Positions 33,614 through 45,599 of a stretch of 64,000 nt of DNA are shown here, piece by piece. The DNA comes from Asterias amurensis (Eukaryota > Echinodermata > Asteroidea > Forcipulatida > Asteriidae), in the NCBI RefSeq assembly GCF_032118995.1, contig NC_092665.1, positions 5,947,501-6,011,500 of the forward strand, in the 5' to 3' direction. Numbering within the stretch: position 1 is the stretch's first letter; each line of letters begins with the position of its first letter. The translations under genes and the position numbers were made by a program. Under the pieces are notes generated by a model that saw only the letters and a program-made list of their open reading frames with translations, ran no database searches and was not told where the DNA came from.

Positions 33614-35890
33614 CTTCTTCTTCTTCTGTACGTCCCTTGTCCCCCTACAAAAACATCTTTCCAAACATCGTATGAACTTGAAACTTCACACATAATTAGA
33701 TATTTATTAGGAGAAGAAACCGTGTGAGTTACGTCATGATGACGTCATCAATTCTTGAGTTATGAATATTCAAAGTTTATTAATTAAAAAAATCATAACT
33801 TTTGATCTACATGAGGGATTTTTACAATCGAAACATCATCGGAATCGTCATTGAAAACTCCGTAAACGCCTCACAGACATGACCCCATTTTGATGTTGTC
33901 TTCCGGCTCAAAAGAGAGGTTGAAAATTTCAAAATTCACGTCTAAAGAACAACGTAAATCCCCATTGGTATGTGCATAAACATTGCACGTAGGCATACAC
34001 ACAACGTGTAGTGTATTAGCGGTGCAGCAGAGCACGCTCCAGTGATCATCCATTCGGCGATTGTCCGCTAAAAAAATCACACTTCCCAAGCACATATAAA
34101 GTTGAAACTTCACACATAGTCAGATATGTATAAGGAGAAGAAACCGTTTGAGTTATGTCACGATGACGTCATCAATTCTTGAGTTATGAATTTTCAAAGT
34201 TTATTATTTCAAAAAATCTTAACTTTTGATCTACATGATGGGTTGTTACAATCGACACATCATCGGAAAGTTCGTTAAAAACTCCGTAAATGCCTCGCAG
34301 ACGTGATCCCATTTTGAGCTCGTCTTCTGGTTCAAAATCGAGTTTGAAAGTTCACAATTTCTTGTATAAAGAACTACGAAATTTCCCCATTGGTTGTGCG
34401 TAACACTTGTGGCGTACACGTGTAGTGTATAAGGCATAATTTATTTGGTGGCATGCTGCCAAGTTTGTTGTACTCTGTGCCATAGCGTGATATGCATAGA
34501 GCTATATAGCTATGCAGAACGCTGCGAAAACGATTTCATTTCAATCTTCAGCGTCAAATTGTTCAAATGTTACCCTTCTGATGGCTTAGTGGTCAATGTA
34601 GAATTGAAGACGAAGTTTCGCTGAGATGGCCACCTACTTCAGTGATTAATGGGACTTTTAATTATGTGAGAAAACAACAGTACAAAATGACGAACATTGG
34701 TCATGTTTTGGTTAAACACCGAGAAGAATAGAGACGTTACATCGATCGACCATTCCCCCGGGTGAAGGGCGTTTTGGGCCCACGGAATTCACGTCAGTAT
34801 TACGATATCTATTACTTCTTGAACTTAGCATAATCATCAACTGTTTTGATTATTTGTTAAAACAACTATCCAAGTTATTTTGAGTTAAATATTTTGAAGA
34901 AAAAAAATCTCTGAAATAACATAAGCCCTTTCAAACTTTCTCTAGTAGGAAAGGACGTTACGTAAACTAATCTATTTCTACCTCCATGCACAGACATGGA
35001 TGTTACAATACAAAACATTCAAAGAAAACAGAATGGTTAAAGCATAAGGCCCAAGCAATTAGGAGTGGTCTTGCTAAAATAAACTGCCGGATTAAACAAA
35101 ACTTTAGTACAAACAAATCAATAAAACAATCCAGATTTTCATCTTATTCTTCTCTTCGTCCCTTGTCCTCGAACAAAAGCACACTTCCCAAACTCGTATG
35201 AACTTGAAACTTCGCACATAGTTAGATATGCATTAGGAGTGGAATAATGTGTTAGTTAGGTCATGATGATGTCATCCATTCTTGAGTAATAAAAATTCAA
35301 ATTATTATTTCAAAAAATCATTATTTTTGATTCACGTTTTTTTTTTTTTACTTCTTTTTAAAAATATTATCAATAGAGCGCGAAAAAGCTTCAGGAAGAA
35401 TAGTCTTCGTTCAAGGCGGTTAAAACATACATGCCCCTTACAGTCTTTTCTTCAGTCGTCAGTCAATATTTCCTAAGTTCATATTTCCTAAACTACATAA
35501 GCTATTTTGACAATCTGTACATCAAATGAAAGGGCTTTACGTACTTGACAGAAATGGATATGTTGGTGAACTTTCGTTGACCTTTTGACCTGTTTAAACG
35601 GGAAGTGACTGTGAAATGATTTGAAAGGGCGTGGTTTATTGTCTTTTAGGTCGAAAAAACATCCTTTGATGCTTTACCATCACACCATACAAGTATTACC
35701 GATGACATCACCAAACATACACTTTTACTAGATGACGTAATCATGTGGTTTTGACAGTTTTTGTAATTTGAATCATTTATTACAAATCTTGAGAACAAAG
35801 CAAGGTGTAATATTTGTTTTTTAATCCAGGCTTTTACTCCCGGAAACCGAACACCTTGAGTTTGTTCACAAACTCTCAATCTCTAGTTTG
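33518..35890. mobile_element. 2.4-kb insert with internal CRE-like repeats, unit B only
   Basis: Absent from unit C, where GATTATATTTT runs straight into GTTTATGTTTTTGGAGC at 56385-56400. The left end is a hairpin, AGGTGTTCGGGCCAACAGCC then CGAAACACCT, followed by a T-run and (CTT)n at 33584-33627. The interior has three related units of about 300 bases (near 33660, 34090, 35180) sharing AACTTGAAACTTC, ATGACGTCAT or a variant, and TTATTTCAAAAAATC. No transposase is recognised. A subterminal hairpin is a Helitron-like trait, but the ends do not fit cleanly. Confidence 0.7.
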
Positions 35891-36944
35891 TTCATGTTTT
35901 TGGAGCGGATTGTTATTTTTTAATGCACCAGGTTTTCACCATGTCTTTTAGAGGTATCATACATGGATGTAGTTGGACATTGTTCCACCATGCTTCAAAA
36001 AAAGAGAAATGGACTAAAAAGTTAGGCGACGGATGTCAGTTTAGCCTGTGGAGTTTTTTATGTACTGTACATTTGGTTAATATGAGCCTCAAGTTGAGGG
36101 TATTCGTTAGAATTTTGCACAACAAAACTACACAGCTCACTTGACGCGAACGCGTACGGTTCGATATCTGTATGCGTATTCGTATCCGCGACTCTGCGAA
36201 ACCTCTCTCATAAGACGGACACAGACTGTACGTAATATTGTGTTATAAAAAATAAAAAATAAAATAAAGTGTAAACAAGAAAAGTAATGTAATGGGGTAA
36301 AACCAAATCAGGTTTGCTGGAATATAAAACTTAACTCTCATTATACGGCAATTATGGTAACCTACGTCTATGTCAGCGCAGTTTGTAATGACGACGTGCG
36401 GCATCTAGCCTAAAGCCCGTGCCAATAAGTGACACAACCCCACATCATGTACGTACATGTACATTTAGCTCAGTATAGATGCGGCGCAAGGGTTGTAGGC
36501 AAAATCATGTTCCAAACGACATACCTTGGTTACATTGGCTGTGCCATACAGACGATAGATTGTACTTGTTCAAATTGGTACATGAAGCAACAACTCACCT
36601 AAAAGATTGTCAGTTTCAAGTGGATTGACGTCTTTAAATTGTTCCACTTTCCACACGTACTTGCTGTTTGTCTTGTCTTTACCTGCTTGCCATTCGTCTT
36701 AAACAAAACATAATATTGTGAAACATTTAATGAAATAAATTCTTTACTTCATGTGACCGAAAGAAAACTAAATGCTGTGGAACTATAAATATCTTGAAAA
36801 CATCTATAAAGTCAAGGTTTGATCAAGTGCGACTATTTTGATGAGAGTAAAAAACAGAAAAAAGGAAAAGAAAATAAGACGAATAGATTCATTACCATTA
36901 GATAAGTTCATCTGGATTGCGGAAGAATATTAAATTAAAGATTC

Positions 36945-37086
36945 CTTTTTACAAATCCAAAATTATGTATGATGTTACTTACAAATAATTGACAAAGCTC
37001 CTAGCTTAGGAGTGAAACGTAACTAATAGTACTAAATTATATGTAAAGTATACATCATACATAATTTTGGATTTGTAAAAACGAAT
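36945..37086. repeat. Foldback repeat in the ALP-B intron
   Basis: The arms TTTTTACAAATCCAAAATTA then TGTATGATG and their reverse complement enclose about 60 bases. The same structure lies at 57108-57250 in unit C with cleaner arms. Confidence 0.85.
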
Positions 37087-37194
37087 CTTTTATTTCAGAT
37101 TCATTACCATTTTATATTCAAGTACATTCCTCCTATCTTCTATAACTACGCACCATGCTGTCTCTATGGTAATGTCAGCGCCTTGTGGCTCATG

Positions 37195-37480
37195 GACAGT
37201 TATCGATTCACCATTATCGACTTACCAATATTGATTTACCATTGTCGTTTCAACATTATCTTTTCCCATTATCGATTCTCCATTTTCTGATACACAGTTA
37301 TATTTTTACGACTATCGGTTCACCGTTATTGACTCACAAATATTATCGAATCACCATTCTCGATTCACCAACATCGAGTAGTCGTTATTGGTTTACAAAT
37401 ATCGACTCACCAATATCGACTAATTATTATCGATCAAATTATTGATTCACCATTATCAATTCAGCATTTTTGATTTCAGT
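37195..37480. repeat. Degenerate 14-bp minisatellite (B)
   Basis: Repeats of ATTATCGATTCACC with many variants (ATTATCGACTTACC, AATATTGATTTACC). It lies in the intron downstream of the MGGGR exon in gene orientation. Confidence 0.8.
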
Positions 37481-37814
37481 AGCTCGGTTTCTATGGAATC
37501 TGGATGGGATCAGAAGCTGTTAAAGCAAAATGGTGCAATAGTCATCAATAATTGGGTTTAAGTTTTATCAGGTTTACAAACCAATGAGATTTCGTCCATC
37601 ATTTCTAGATCCAGCTTTAGAAGAGTCTCTAGGATACTCTGGGTCGGCAGCTTCTCTCGGTAACATTTCCATCCTTCCCCCACCCATTATAACCTGGCAT
37701 AGATTCATGAAGAATTAGTATAAAAATGACCGTACCATGAAGTTGGTGGTCGGCATGCAGCAATGACTAGCAGGAAGGGTATTCTAGGAAGCTGCTTCTT
37801 AAATAGACGGACAC

Positions 37815-39377
37815 CTAGCCTTGACTCAAGGCTGTTGGCGTAGTGTGCCCCGGCCCGGCGCGATTCGGCAGTCTGCACGCTGTGCATACACGAACAATGT
37901 ACATGTATACAGTTCATTGTATGTACAGTACATTGTACAGTGAGAACTGTATAGCGAAGTCGTGAGTACGGTCGTGTCTTTCTACTTTCAACCTCGCACA
38001 CGTGGCTCAAACAACAGCCTTGATGGGTCTGTAACAGCTTTATCGGAATTCCGATAAAAGGGCGTGCATGATCTGGGCATGTCATTCTAAACATTGGCCA
38101 ATCACAAGCGCGATTGAGAATGACGTATTACTGCTAGCAATCATGCCACGTCCATGTGTGTATGTTTGTGTGTGTAACGCTGTACGCTAGCTGTAAGGAC
38201 ATGAGCGTGGTGTCACTATGATGTATAATGGGTCTGAATGCGCTGCCGGACGGTACTCGGGCTACCGATGTGAGCCGGACAAGCCTCGCTCGGTCGGTAC
38301 GGTGTCAAAAAACTTCAAAGTGAGGAGGGGTTCCTTGGCCCCGTTGTCTTGTGTTTCATTATAACACGAGGACTAGCATCAGTACAATGTAGCTGGTAGA
38401 TTTGTCCCTGAATGGGAAGCTGCTTTACTATAAGTGTAACGTTGTAGTGTAGTAGTATGGCAAGAGTTAGTTTATGAAATTGATCTTTACTTGTAGTTGT
38501 TGTTCAGCCACACGCCATCTTCTACCGTCTGGTATGTTTTTGACCAACACATAATTTATTTTCGATCCCCAACTTTGATTTACTGCGAGAAACGTAACGC
38601 ATAGTATGTGTAGACAAAATAAACAGCTGGGTTTCTTATCTCATCTGGTCTGAAATGGGGAAAACAGAATCTTATTAAATGTTAGTGCTTCAAGGGGATG
38701 GGGTATGCCCAACGTAATTCTAACCAAGTAGCCATTGCCGGAAACCCATGACACCTTGATACTTTTTGAACTTTTCTCAAACACACTTCACACACTGTAT
38801 GGTCCCATTTTCTTCCTTCCTATTTTTAAATCCATGATTGGTGCATTAAACTTGGTTGTTTTATCTTGTTGAAAGCTTCTGCAGTTGTGCCACGATGTAG
38901 GCTACTGTTGCAAATTATACACCATTGATTTACACAACTTTGTTTTAGGGTAGGGATTTCTTCCTCTCGCCCGCCGCCATTGCATTTTTTTGCACAGCAG
39001 CCACGGCTTGTTGTTTACGTCGGAGCACGTGCGTGTGCTTGCAGAACGTTGTGATTGACATTGCAGCAAGAGTTTATAGGTCAACCAACAACCAATGAGA
39101 ACGGGTTGTTAGTAAATATTACCATAATGAGCTCCGCCCTAAATTTTGGCAGTTACAAAACCATCAAGGCGCTACTTAGAAAGTACTCATGATGTACCAT
39201 ACGTGTACCATACAGATGGTACATGTAATGTACATACATACAGTAGGTATGTGTGTGTACATACGCTGTACACGTATTATATGCACTGTGTTATGTATGG
39301 GGTGCGCTGGCGGAACTCAGTGACGGGGACTGGGATTTTGCAGGTCGCGGCTGGCTGTAGCGCCTTGATCAAGGCTA
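37815..39377. mobile_element. 1563-bp TIR element with 8-bp target duplication, unit B only
   Basis: ACGGACAC flanks both sides (37807-37814 and 39378-39385). The ends are imperfect inverted repeats, CTAGCCTTGACTCAAGGC and the complement of GCCTTGATCAAGGCTA. Unit C has a single ATGGACAC at the site (57972-57979), an empty site. An 8-base duplication is typical of hAT-type transposition. No transposase frame is seen, so non-autonomous. It sits in the intron between two ALP-B exons. Confidence 0.9.
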
Positions 39378-40014
39378 ACGGACACCATGCATAAGGTGAT
39401 ACTGACAAGTTTGAAATAATGGCATTCGCCAACCTTTCATTATGTAGCACGCTTGAAAAATTCTAAAAATTGATTAACTGTTCTATATCGTTCTAATTTA
39501 ACATCTATTATGTTCTATATCGAGTGCTTCCAGCTACCTGTTTCAGTGCCGGTCAGTTTGTGAGATACTTTGATTCAAAAACCATAACACCCATGACAGA
39601 GGGTGGCGAATAATCAAACGGTACATTCAGAATAGTGAACGCAAACACTGGTTTGTGTCAATGTTGCAGATTGTACCTGTGTATCCTGTCCGAGTGTTAT
39701 GAGTTGCTGTGAGCGATGTCAATGCAACCGATGTCAGTTTCCTTCTGCGGTATATCAGAGTCACACACCCAGTCTCGATGGGGCGAATGTGCGTAAAGTG
39801 CGGCAGGGGTAGCGTGTGTCACACGGGCAGTGCTGACGAATCCCGTTGCCTTGCCTTTAGAAAGCACACAAAGCAACGAAAACCTAATTTATTAGCTATA
39901 TTATATTCGATCGATACAATTTCAAGAACACAAGATTAAAATTATTACAAAACACTTGACAACAAATCAATGAAAGTAAATCATAATTATTATACACATA
40001 TGGACTGGCAATGA

Positions 40015-40153
40015 GGTAATTGTACGTCTACCCCCGAGGGACTTTGAGTGACCAGAAGAGGGACCTATTTCCCGAGGCTGAAGGCCAAGGGAAATAGGTA
40101 CCTCTTCTGATCACTAACAGGCCCGAGGGGGGAACAGACGTACACTAGTTACC
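40015..40153. repeat. Long hairpin element (B)
   Basis: Arms of about 60 bases (GTAATTGTACGTCTACCCCC then GAGGGACTT... and its inverse ending AGACGTACACTAGTTAC) around a 15-base loop. An identical arrangement lies at 58623-58760. The type is a foldback MITE. Confidence 0.85.
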
Positions 40154-40619
40154 GAATTGTGTCGGTCTTAAATGTGAAATAAGAACAACACGTGGAAAAG
40201 AAAGGATGTTTTGTAGTTGCTGTTCACGGTTCAAGTCAAGAGAGGGCGCTGTAACCGGGCACTATTTTCAAAGAGCTAGTTCCCGCAAAACACATGCGCC
40301 GATCACTAGACTAAGCTCATCCCACGAGACCGTGTTCAGCCAACCAGAATACAGAAAAGGCAAGAGGTGTGTTATAAAACATTATATGAATATGTTGACG
40401 TTCTTTTAAACTTACCAGACTTTTGAGCAGATATCATAACAGACTCCACATTAGCATTGAGACTAGATTTACAATCTCCTTTAATAGCAGAATCGTCTAG
40501 CCCTATCACTGCTGTCTTGGTTTTAACACCACTAAAATAAGCAGTGGCCGTACCAGCCGAGTCCGGTACTTGCCTATCGGTATTGTAGGTCTAGGGGACA
40601 GGAAATAGTCACAGACTGA

Positions 40620-41126
40620 TTTTATGCGCCGTATTTTTGACCAGGTGGGCGCACTCAATTTAGTGGGTGCGTTCGTTTAGCTTCCCTGGGTCGACCCCGA
40701 TCTGCCCGGTACGTTCGAATAGCTTTGACGGGGCTCATCCGGGTCAGCCCCCATCCCCCCCCCCCCCCAATGCCCTGCTTGTGGAGTGGGTCACTTGGGG
40801 TGACCTGAGGTACATGCCATCACCACGAGAGGGTGAGTGTGTTCGTTCGATTAGCTCTTGTCAGGGGTTCACCCGAGTGAGCACCACGGGGTCGACCCAG
40901 GGAAGCTTATCAGGCACACTAGCCTTGCTAAAGGCAGTCGCGTTGTTCGCTCCGAAAAGACGCCGCTGTAAACCCACCCGTATACCCTGTGCGTGGTGCG
41001 TGCGATTAGACCGCATGACCCACCCGTATACACACTGTCACATCGTACGACTACTGTGCACATAAGTCATCCGCACTCATTCCACTAACCGCATGCGGAG
41101 GCCGTCAGGCCGACAGCCTTGTATGT
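40620..41126. repeat. CG-rich GTCGACCC module replacing the ALP 5' end (B)
   Basis: Contains GTGGGTGCGTTCGTTTAGCT, GGGTCGACCC words, a C-run (40755-40768) and a CTAGCCTTG element (40918-41046). A related copy with a different interior lies at 49010-49480. It lies where unit A has its N-terminal ALP exon segment (12218-14440). It is repeated in unit C at 59227-59726. Confidence 0.7.
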
Positions 41127-42058
41127 CGGTATACTTTGTTTTGCTGTTATGGTTTTTCAGCATAATTGTATGAGGAGTTGTAATAAGATTTGTTTAAAAA
41201 AAATCTCCTCGAAAACCTAATAGTTACGAAAGCCCTCCAGAAAAAAACAACGATGTTTAAATCTGTGATAACGGCTTGATTCGTCATAATGGATTCACCA
41301 ACGCCTCCCCTCCCATCCCTACCCCCACCCCTCCCCGCGTAAATAGCGGATGGCGTATCAGCGTTACAAATCCTTAACGATTGAATGTGCATACAATCTA
41401 ATTACATACACGTTTTGATGATTCCGTAATGATGGACTGTAAATTGTGATAACCAAATCAAAATATCTTGGCGTTTTTTTTAGCACTATTCGAAATAGTT
41501 GATCCTCAATGTACACGTTCTTAATAAATTGTAGGCCTCTCATTGACATGCTTGGAGTATTTATCAAATTACTGGGCCCTCGACTTCTTCAATGCTATTT
41601 ATTTATTCAACAATCTTCTCCTGCATTTACAGATATTTGTTTGTTCATAACAATAAGTAAAACAATGAAAAAGGGGAGTGGTACGAGGTCTTAAGCGTTT
41701 GTCTAAAATCAACAGTATCTTAGGCCCCGTTCCCACTGGACCCCGCGTTAATTTGGCCGTAAACAAAAGACTAAGCCGAAGGCAGGCCGGGTCCTTCATC
41801 TACGACCACGACCCCGCCAGTTTGAAACGAATGTTCAAGACTATGACTTAGCACAATTTATTCTTACTAATATAGCAAAGCCATTTTTGGTTTACATGAA
41901 TAGGCCCAAAACAATTGGAATGGACTTGTAAGTTCAAACTTGTGTTAAATAAATCCTGATCAAAGTTTGTATAAATCTCTCATAATATGCATTTGCAACT
42001 TGTCTGTACTCTGAATGTAGCTGGGGGCAAATGTGTGTAAACACCGTTTGTAATGTTG
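41127..42058. repeat. Duplicated intergenic module (B copy)
   Basis: Matches 14441-15371 and, with only scattered differences, 59727-60664. No gene is seen. Confidence 0.75.
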
Positions 42059-42410
42059 TCAAAGACCAGTGTTCACTCTTGCCGTATCTCAACTATGCAT
42101 AAAATAACAAACCGGTGAAAATTAGAGCTCAATTGGTCGTCGAAGTTGCGAGATAATAATGAAAGAAAAAACACCCTTGTAACACGAAGTTGTGTGCTTT
42201 CAGATGCTTGATTTCGAGACCCTCAAAATCTAATTCTGAGGTCTCGAAACCAAATTCGTTGAAAACTACTTCTTTTTCGAAAACTACGTCTCTTCAGAGA
42301 AAGTCGTTTCTCACAGTCTTTCATAACTGCCAACAGCTCCCCATTATTCGTTACCAAGTAAGGTTTTATGCTAATTTGAGTAATTAACCAATAGTGTACA
42401 CTGCCTTTAA
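42059..42410. mobile_element. MITE family 1 copy
   Basis: Orthologous in position to 15372-15723 and 60665-61015. Ends in GTACACTGCCTTTAA. Confidence 0.82.
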
Positions 42411-42737
42411 GCACATGTTGACGATTTTGAGATTTTCAAAATATGAACGAGTCCTTTATGTCAAAGAAGTTGCCCAAAATGGGGACAGAATCTCCGGGGA
42501 CAGATTTCCATGAGACACCGGCCCAAGGCGGAATCCTGCCTTACGTGATTTTTAAAACAATCAAAATGACTTCAATCTCATCCAAAAGTTCATTTGATTG
42601 TTTTTGATCTTGTGCTTTGTATTGATTGTTTTTGCTCCATTGAATATTCTTGTTTTCCAAAAGCATTTTTGCGTTTCGGTGGTAGTAAACCCTGAGAAAA
42701 CAAAGAATACAATTGAAAATCAGTTTAAAAATACCCT

Positions 42738-43107
42738 TTAAGGGCAAAGGCAGGACACATTAATAGGTAACTTTCAACCACTAGTGAGTCTTTCCACTTG
42801 GTGTATCTCAACATATTCTTAAATTAACAAACCCGTGAACATTAATTTGAGCTCAATTGGTCGTCGAAATTGCGAGAGAATAATGAGAAAATCACCCCGT
42901 CGCACAAGTTGTGTGCTTTCAGATGCCTTCAGTTTGAGACCTTAACAACTCGAGAAAATACTTCTTTCTCAAAAACTATGTTTCTTCAGAGAGAGCCGTT
43001 TCTAACAATGTTTTATACTATTAACATCTCTCCATTGCTCATTACCAAGTAAGTCTTTATGCTAGCAATTCTGTTGAGTAATTACCTATGGTGTCCAGTG
43101 CCTTTAA
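42738..43107. mobile_element. MITE family 1 copy, divergent subfamily
   Basis: TTAAGGGCAAAGGCAGGACA at the left and TGTCCAGTGCCTTTAA at the right. Orthologous to 16053-16416 and 61329-61695. Confidence 0.85.
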
Positions 43108-43297
43108 TGTTGCTCTGTTGGTGGCGCACTGTACTATAAATACATTGTCATTGCATTTCGATTTCGGAAAAAAAAACCCACTGAGTTAGTGTAAGTAAAC
43201 ATATACTTCAAAAGAGTGGAAGCACGAAAGAGATCCATCTGAACAGTATATATATTGCGTACACAGTTCTTTCTTTGATAATAAACTTGCACTTTAC

Positions 43298-43870
43298 CAC
43301 CTGATAAATATACACAGACACAAGGATTTGTTGTTGTAGTGAACTCTGCCAAGAGTTAATTTATTCCGTACTCTGAATTCGGTGGTAAAACGCCCATTCA
43401 TAATAATATAAGGGATTTCCCTTTATTTAATTCCATCCAGTGATATCCACACTCATAAAGAAGTATACCAGTTCCCATTATAATACACTTTGCGACCAAT
43501 TCGCAAAGGGTCCCAATCCCTCACTTTGCGAACGGTAAATTTCCAATCCGCAAAGGTTCCCACTTCTCGGCGATTTGCCAAAGAAGGTACCAGACTAATT
43601 ACAATTATTATAATTATAAATGCACTCATTGACTGGAGAAAACTCCGGGTCAATGAGGTTCCCACTTCCAGCGAGTTGCCAAGAAGGTACCAAATTAATC
43701 TACTTCTTTATATACAATCACATCATTTTATTACCACCATATTTATCCATATCAATTCACATAAATGAATTTACCACTTCCTCACAGGCTACAATGCCTA
43801 TTAGCTTCTTGTTTATAGGAACAACCTAAACTTACCGCCAAAGCAAATTTTGATATAAAAATTTGCCCAA
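43298..43870. other. Left part of the B-C insert block
   Basis: The match to units A and C ends at 43297. The block starts with a direct-repeat cluster: GGTTCCCACTTCCAGCGAGT lies in 43651-43695, and a diverged form in 43555-43594. The same 45-base repeat returns at 48196-48240. Confidence 0.6.
43651..43695. repeat. 45-bp direct repeat, left copy
   Basis: CAATGAGGTTCCCACTTCCA then GCGAGTTGCCAAGAAGGTAC. Differs from 48196-48240 at two positions. The pair brackets about 4.5 kb that includes the tyrosine-recombinase relic. Confidence 0.85.
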
Positions 43871-43946
43871 ACACCCCCCCCCCCCCCCCTTTTTTTTATT
43901 TTTTTTTTATTTTTTTATTTTTATTTTTTATTTTTATTTTTTTTTA
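43871..43946. repeat. C-run and T-rich low-complexity tract
   Basis: A run of C followed by T-rich sequence with scattered A. Assembly may be unreliable here. Confidence 0.85.
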
Positions 43947-44220
43947 CAAAACTTTCTCCGAGTGTCAACCCGTCTGATAAATTTTGATGGAACCAAATGA
44001 ATCATGTCTTGCCAGTACGCACCTTCCGGGAAGGGTTAATGAGATGGGGGTGTTTTATAACAGGTGCGTTTTGCATCTCCCGAAGTATCTTCTTTGCATA
44101 CATATTTAAATCCCAAGTGCAGCGTTTTTCTGCCCTCCTTTAACTTTACCTTGATACTTCACCCTTAACAAAATGTCTGACCAAATTAACCGTGTGTTGG
44201 GTAGGATGTTCCTAATTACC

Positions 44221-44935
44221 TTTAGGCTCTCTTTACCCTATGTCTACTCTGTCCCGAACTTTCCTTCAAGATATCTTTGGTCCTTAGATATAACACTATT
44301 GTCGTCGGGACCTCGCCTTTTGCCAGGTATCTCCTGAGCCTAGTACCAGCCGTCCAGGCGTGCCCCAGACACGTCTTTCCATGTCACTTGTACCACCACT
44401 GTGTCGCTGCTGTGGCAAATTATACTGTCCCGGTATCCACGTTCTTGCTTCGGATTGACGAACATCTTTAGGCTCCCTGTTACCCTATGTCTTATCTGTC
44501 CCGAATTTTCCTTCACGATATCTTTGGTCCTTATATGTAACACTATTGTCGTCGGGACCTCGCCTTTTGCCAGGAGTCTCCTGAGCCTAGTCCCAGCCGT
44601 CGAGGCGTTCGCCAGACACGCCTTTCCATGTCACTGTACCTCCACCGTGCCGCTGCTGTGGCGAATGATTGTCACGGTACCAACGTTCTTGCATCGGATT
44701 GATGAACATCTTTAGGCTCCCTTTTACCCTATGTGTTATCTGTCCCGAATTTTCCTTCAAGATATCTTTGGTACTTAGATGTAACACTATTGCCGTCGGG
44801 ACCTCGCCTTTTGCCGTATCTCCTGAGCCTAGTCCCAGCCGTCCAGGCGTGCCCCAGACACGCCTTTCCATTTCACTGTACCACCACTGTGCCGCTGCTG
44901 TGGCGAATGATACTGTCCCCGATAAACATCTGTAT
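44221..44935. repeat. 245-bp tandem repeat, three copies
   Basis: Units start at TTTAGGCTC near 44221, 44467 and 44711 (periods 246 and 244). Shared words are CTGTCCCGAA, AAGATATCTTTGGT and TCGTCGGGACCTCGCCTTTT. Frames run through more than one unit on both strands (44401-44715, 44587-44982). None resembles a known protein, and the open frames probably reflect the repeat period. Confidence 0.85.
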
Positions 44936-45179
44936 AAAAACAAATTCAAAGAAAAACAGCCTGGGTAATCTGTTCTGACCAATATTTTATCTTGTCAAAG
45001 TCTTGTATGTAGTTGAAAATGTTGTACACAATTTGTTAACAACCAACTCAACATTCACCAATCTTGTAAATGATTATTTATCTTAAACGGCAATATGCTA
45101 ATTAAAGAAGCGGTTGTCTACACTGCTTATTTATGACCTTGCTACAAGCTACCCCCTTTTAGACAATTGAAAACATTAA

Positions 45180-45598
45180 GTCTGGCCTAACGTAGGATTC
45201 AAGTGCTCCAGACTTCCATCTCCCCATACTTTTGATTTGTTCCTCCCGAACCCCAAACATATCCTGCAACTATGAACTGAAAAGGGTGTGGGGTTTACCT
45301 GAAGGCCTTAATCCCTACTTTAAGATGTGATTAACATGTCTGGCTGACATAGGGTCCCCCCTCAATGTACAAACGGTGAAGTATTGGCATTCCTGTCAAT
45401 AGAAATGATTGAACTTTACCCACTTGATCCGTTTTTGAATATCTTAGAACTACTTGCAAATTCCCTTCCTGATTAAAGGAAATATCACCAATACGCAACG
45501 CCCGGGAATTTGCCATCGTGAGTTGTAAACTCACTCACCCTCAGAATAACCGAAAAGGGCAACCAAGAATGCTGCTTTTAACAGCAGAGCTTCATAAG
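45180..45598 (-). pseudogene. Tyrosine recombinase relic, catalytic part
   Basis: On the minus strand, with frameshifts: YEALLLKAAFLVALFGYSEGE, then ALRIGDISFNQEGNLQVV and LRYSKTDQVGKVQSFLL, then IEGGPYV, then HPFSVHSCRI. This is the arrangement of tyrosine recombinases of DIRS/Ngaro/Crypton-type elements: a hydrophobic helix ending in GE, the S/K-TDQ strand, and the H-x-x-R box (here HSCR). The first catalytic arginine region is damaged and the final tyrosine was not found. A TGA lies between GE and LQL. An acceptor-like AATCAG precedes the first codon. Confidence 0.75.
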
Positions 45599-45599
45599 C

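Larger units (their letters stand above)
29675..40590 (-). pseudogene. Alkaline phosphatase copy B, disrupted
   Basis: Eight exons in order on the minus strand. 40416-40590 has nucleophile serine in VPDSAGTATAYFSG. 39677-39854 has ARVTHATPAALYAHSP. 37582-37693 has VIMGGGRMEML. 36599-36697 has DEWQAGKDK. 33049-33189 has [10 protein letters not shown] and DGFFLMVE. 31724-31924 has DHAHHDG and TADHSH. 30190-30312 has LSYANGPGG. 29675-29922 has THGGEDV and a hydrophobic GPI-type tail. Lesions: two extra bases at about 39709-39710 cause a frameshift and stop soon after CIDIA; the donor after VEG is AT instead of GT (33047-33048); the donor after NLI is GTTTGT where C has GTATGT. No GDGMG exon lies upstream. 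All other exons are open and in phase. Confidence 0.93.

Noticed and set aside
33409..33693. Minus-strand frame with a long arginine run
   Set aside because: The arginines are the (CTT)n microsatellite read in reverse; nothing else supports a gene.
37185..37445. 86-codon plus frame
   Set aside because: It is the 14-bp minisatellite read as codons.
40667..41065. 132-codon plus frame rich in proline
   Set aside because: It crosses a C-run whose length differs between B and C, so the frame is not conserved.
44587..44982. 131-codon minus frame in the tandem repeat
   Set aside because: Its openness follows from the repeat period; other units break it and no domain is recognised.
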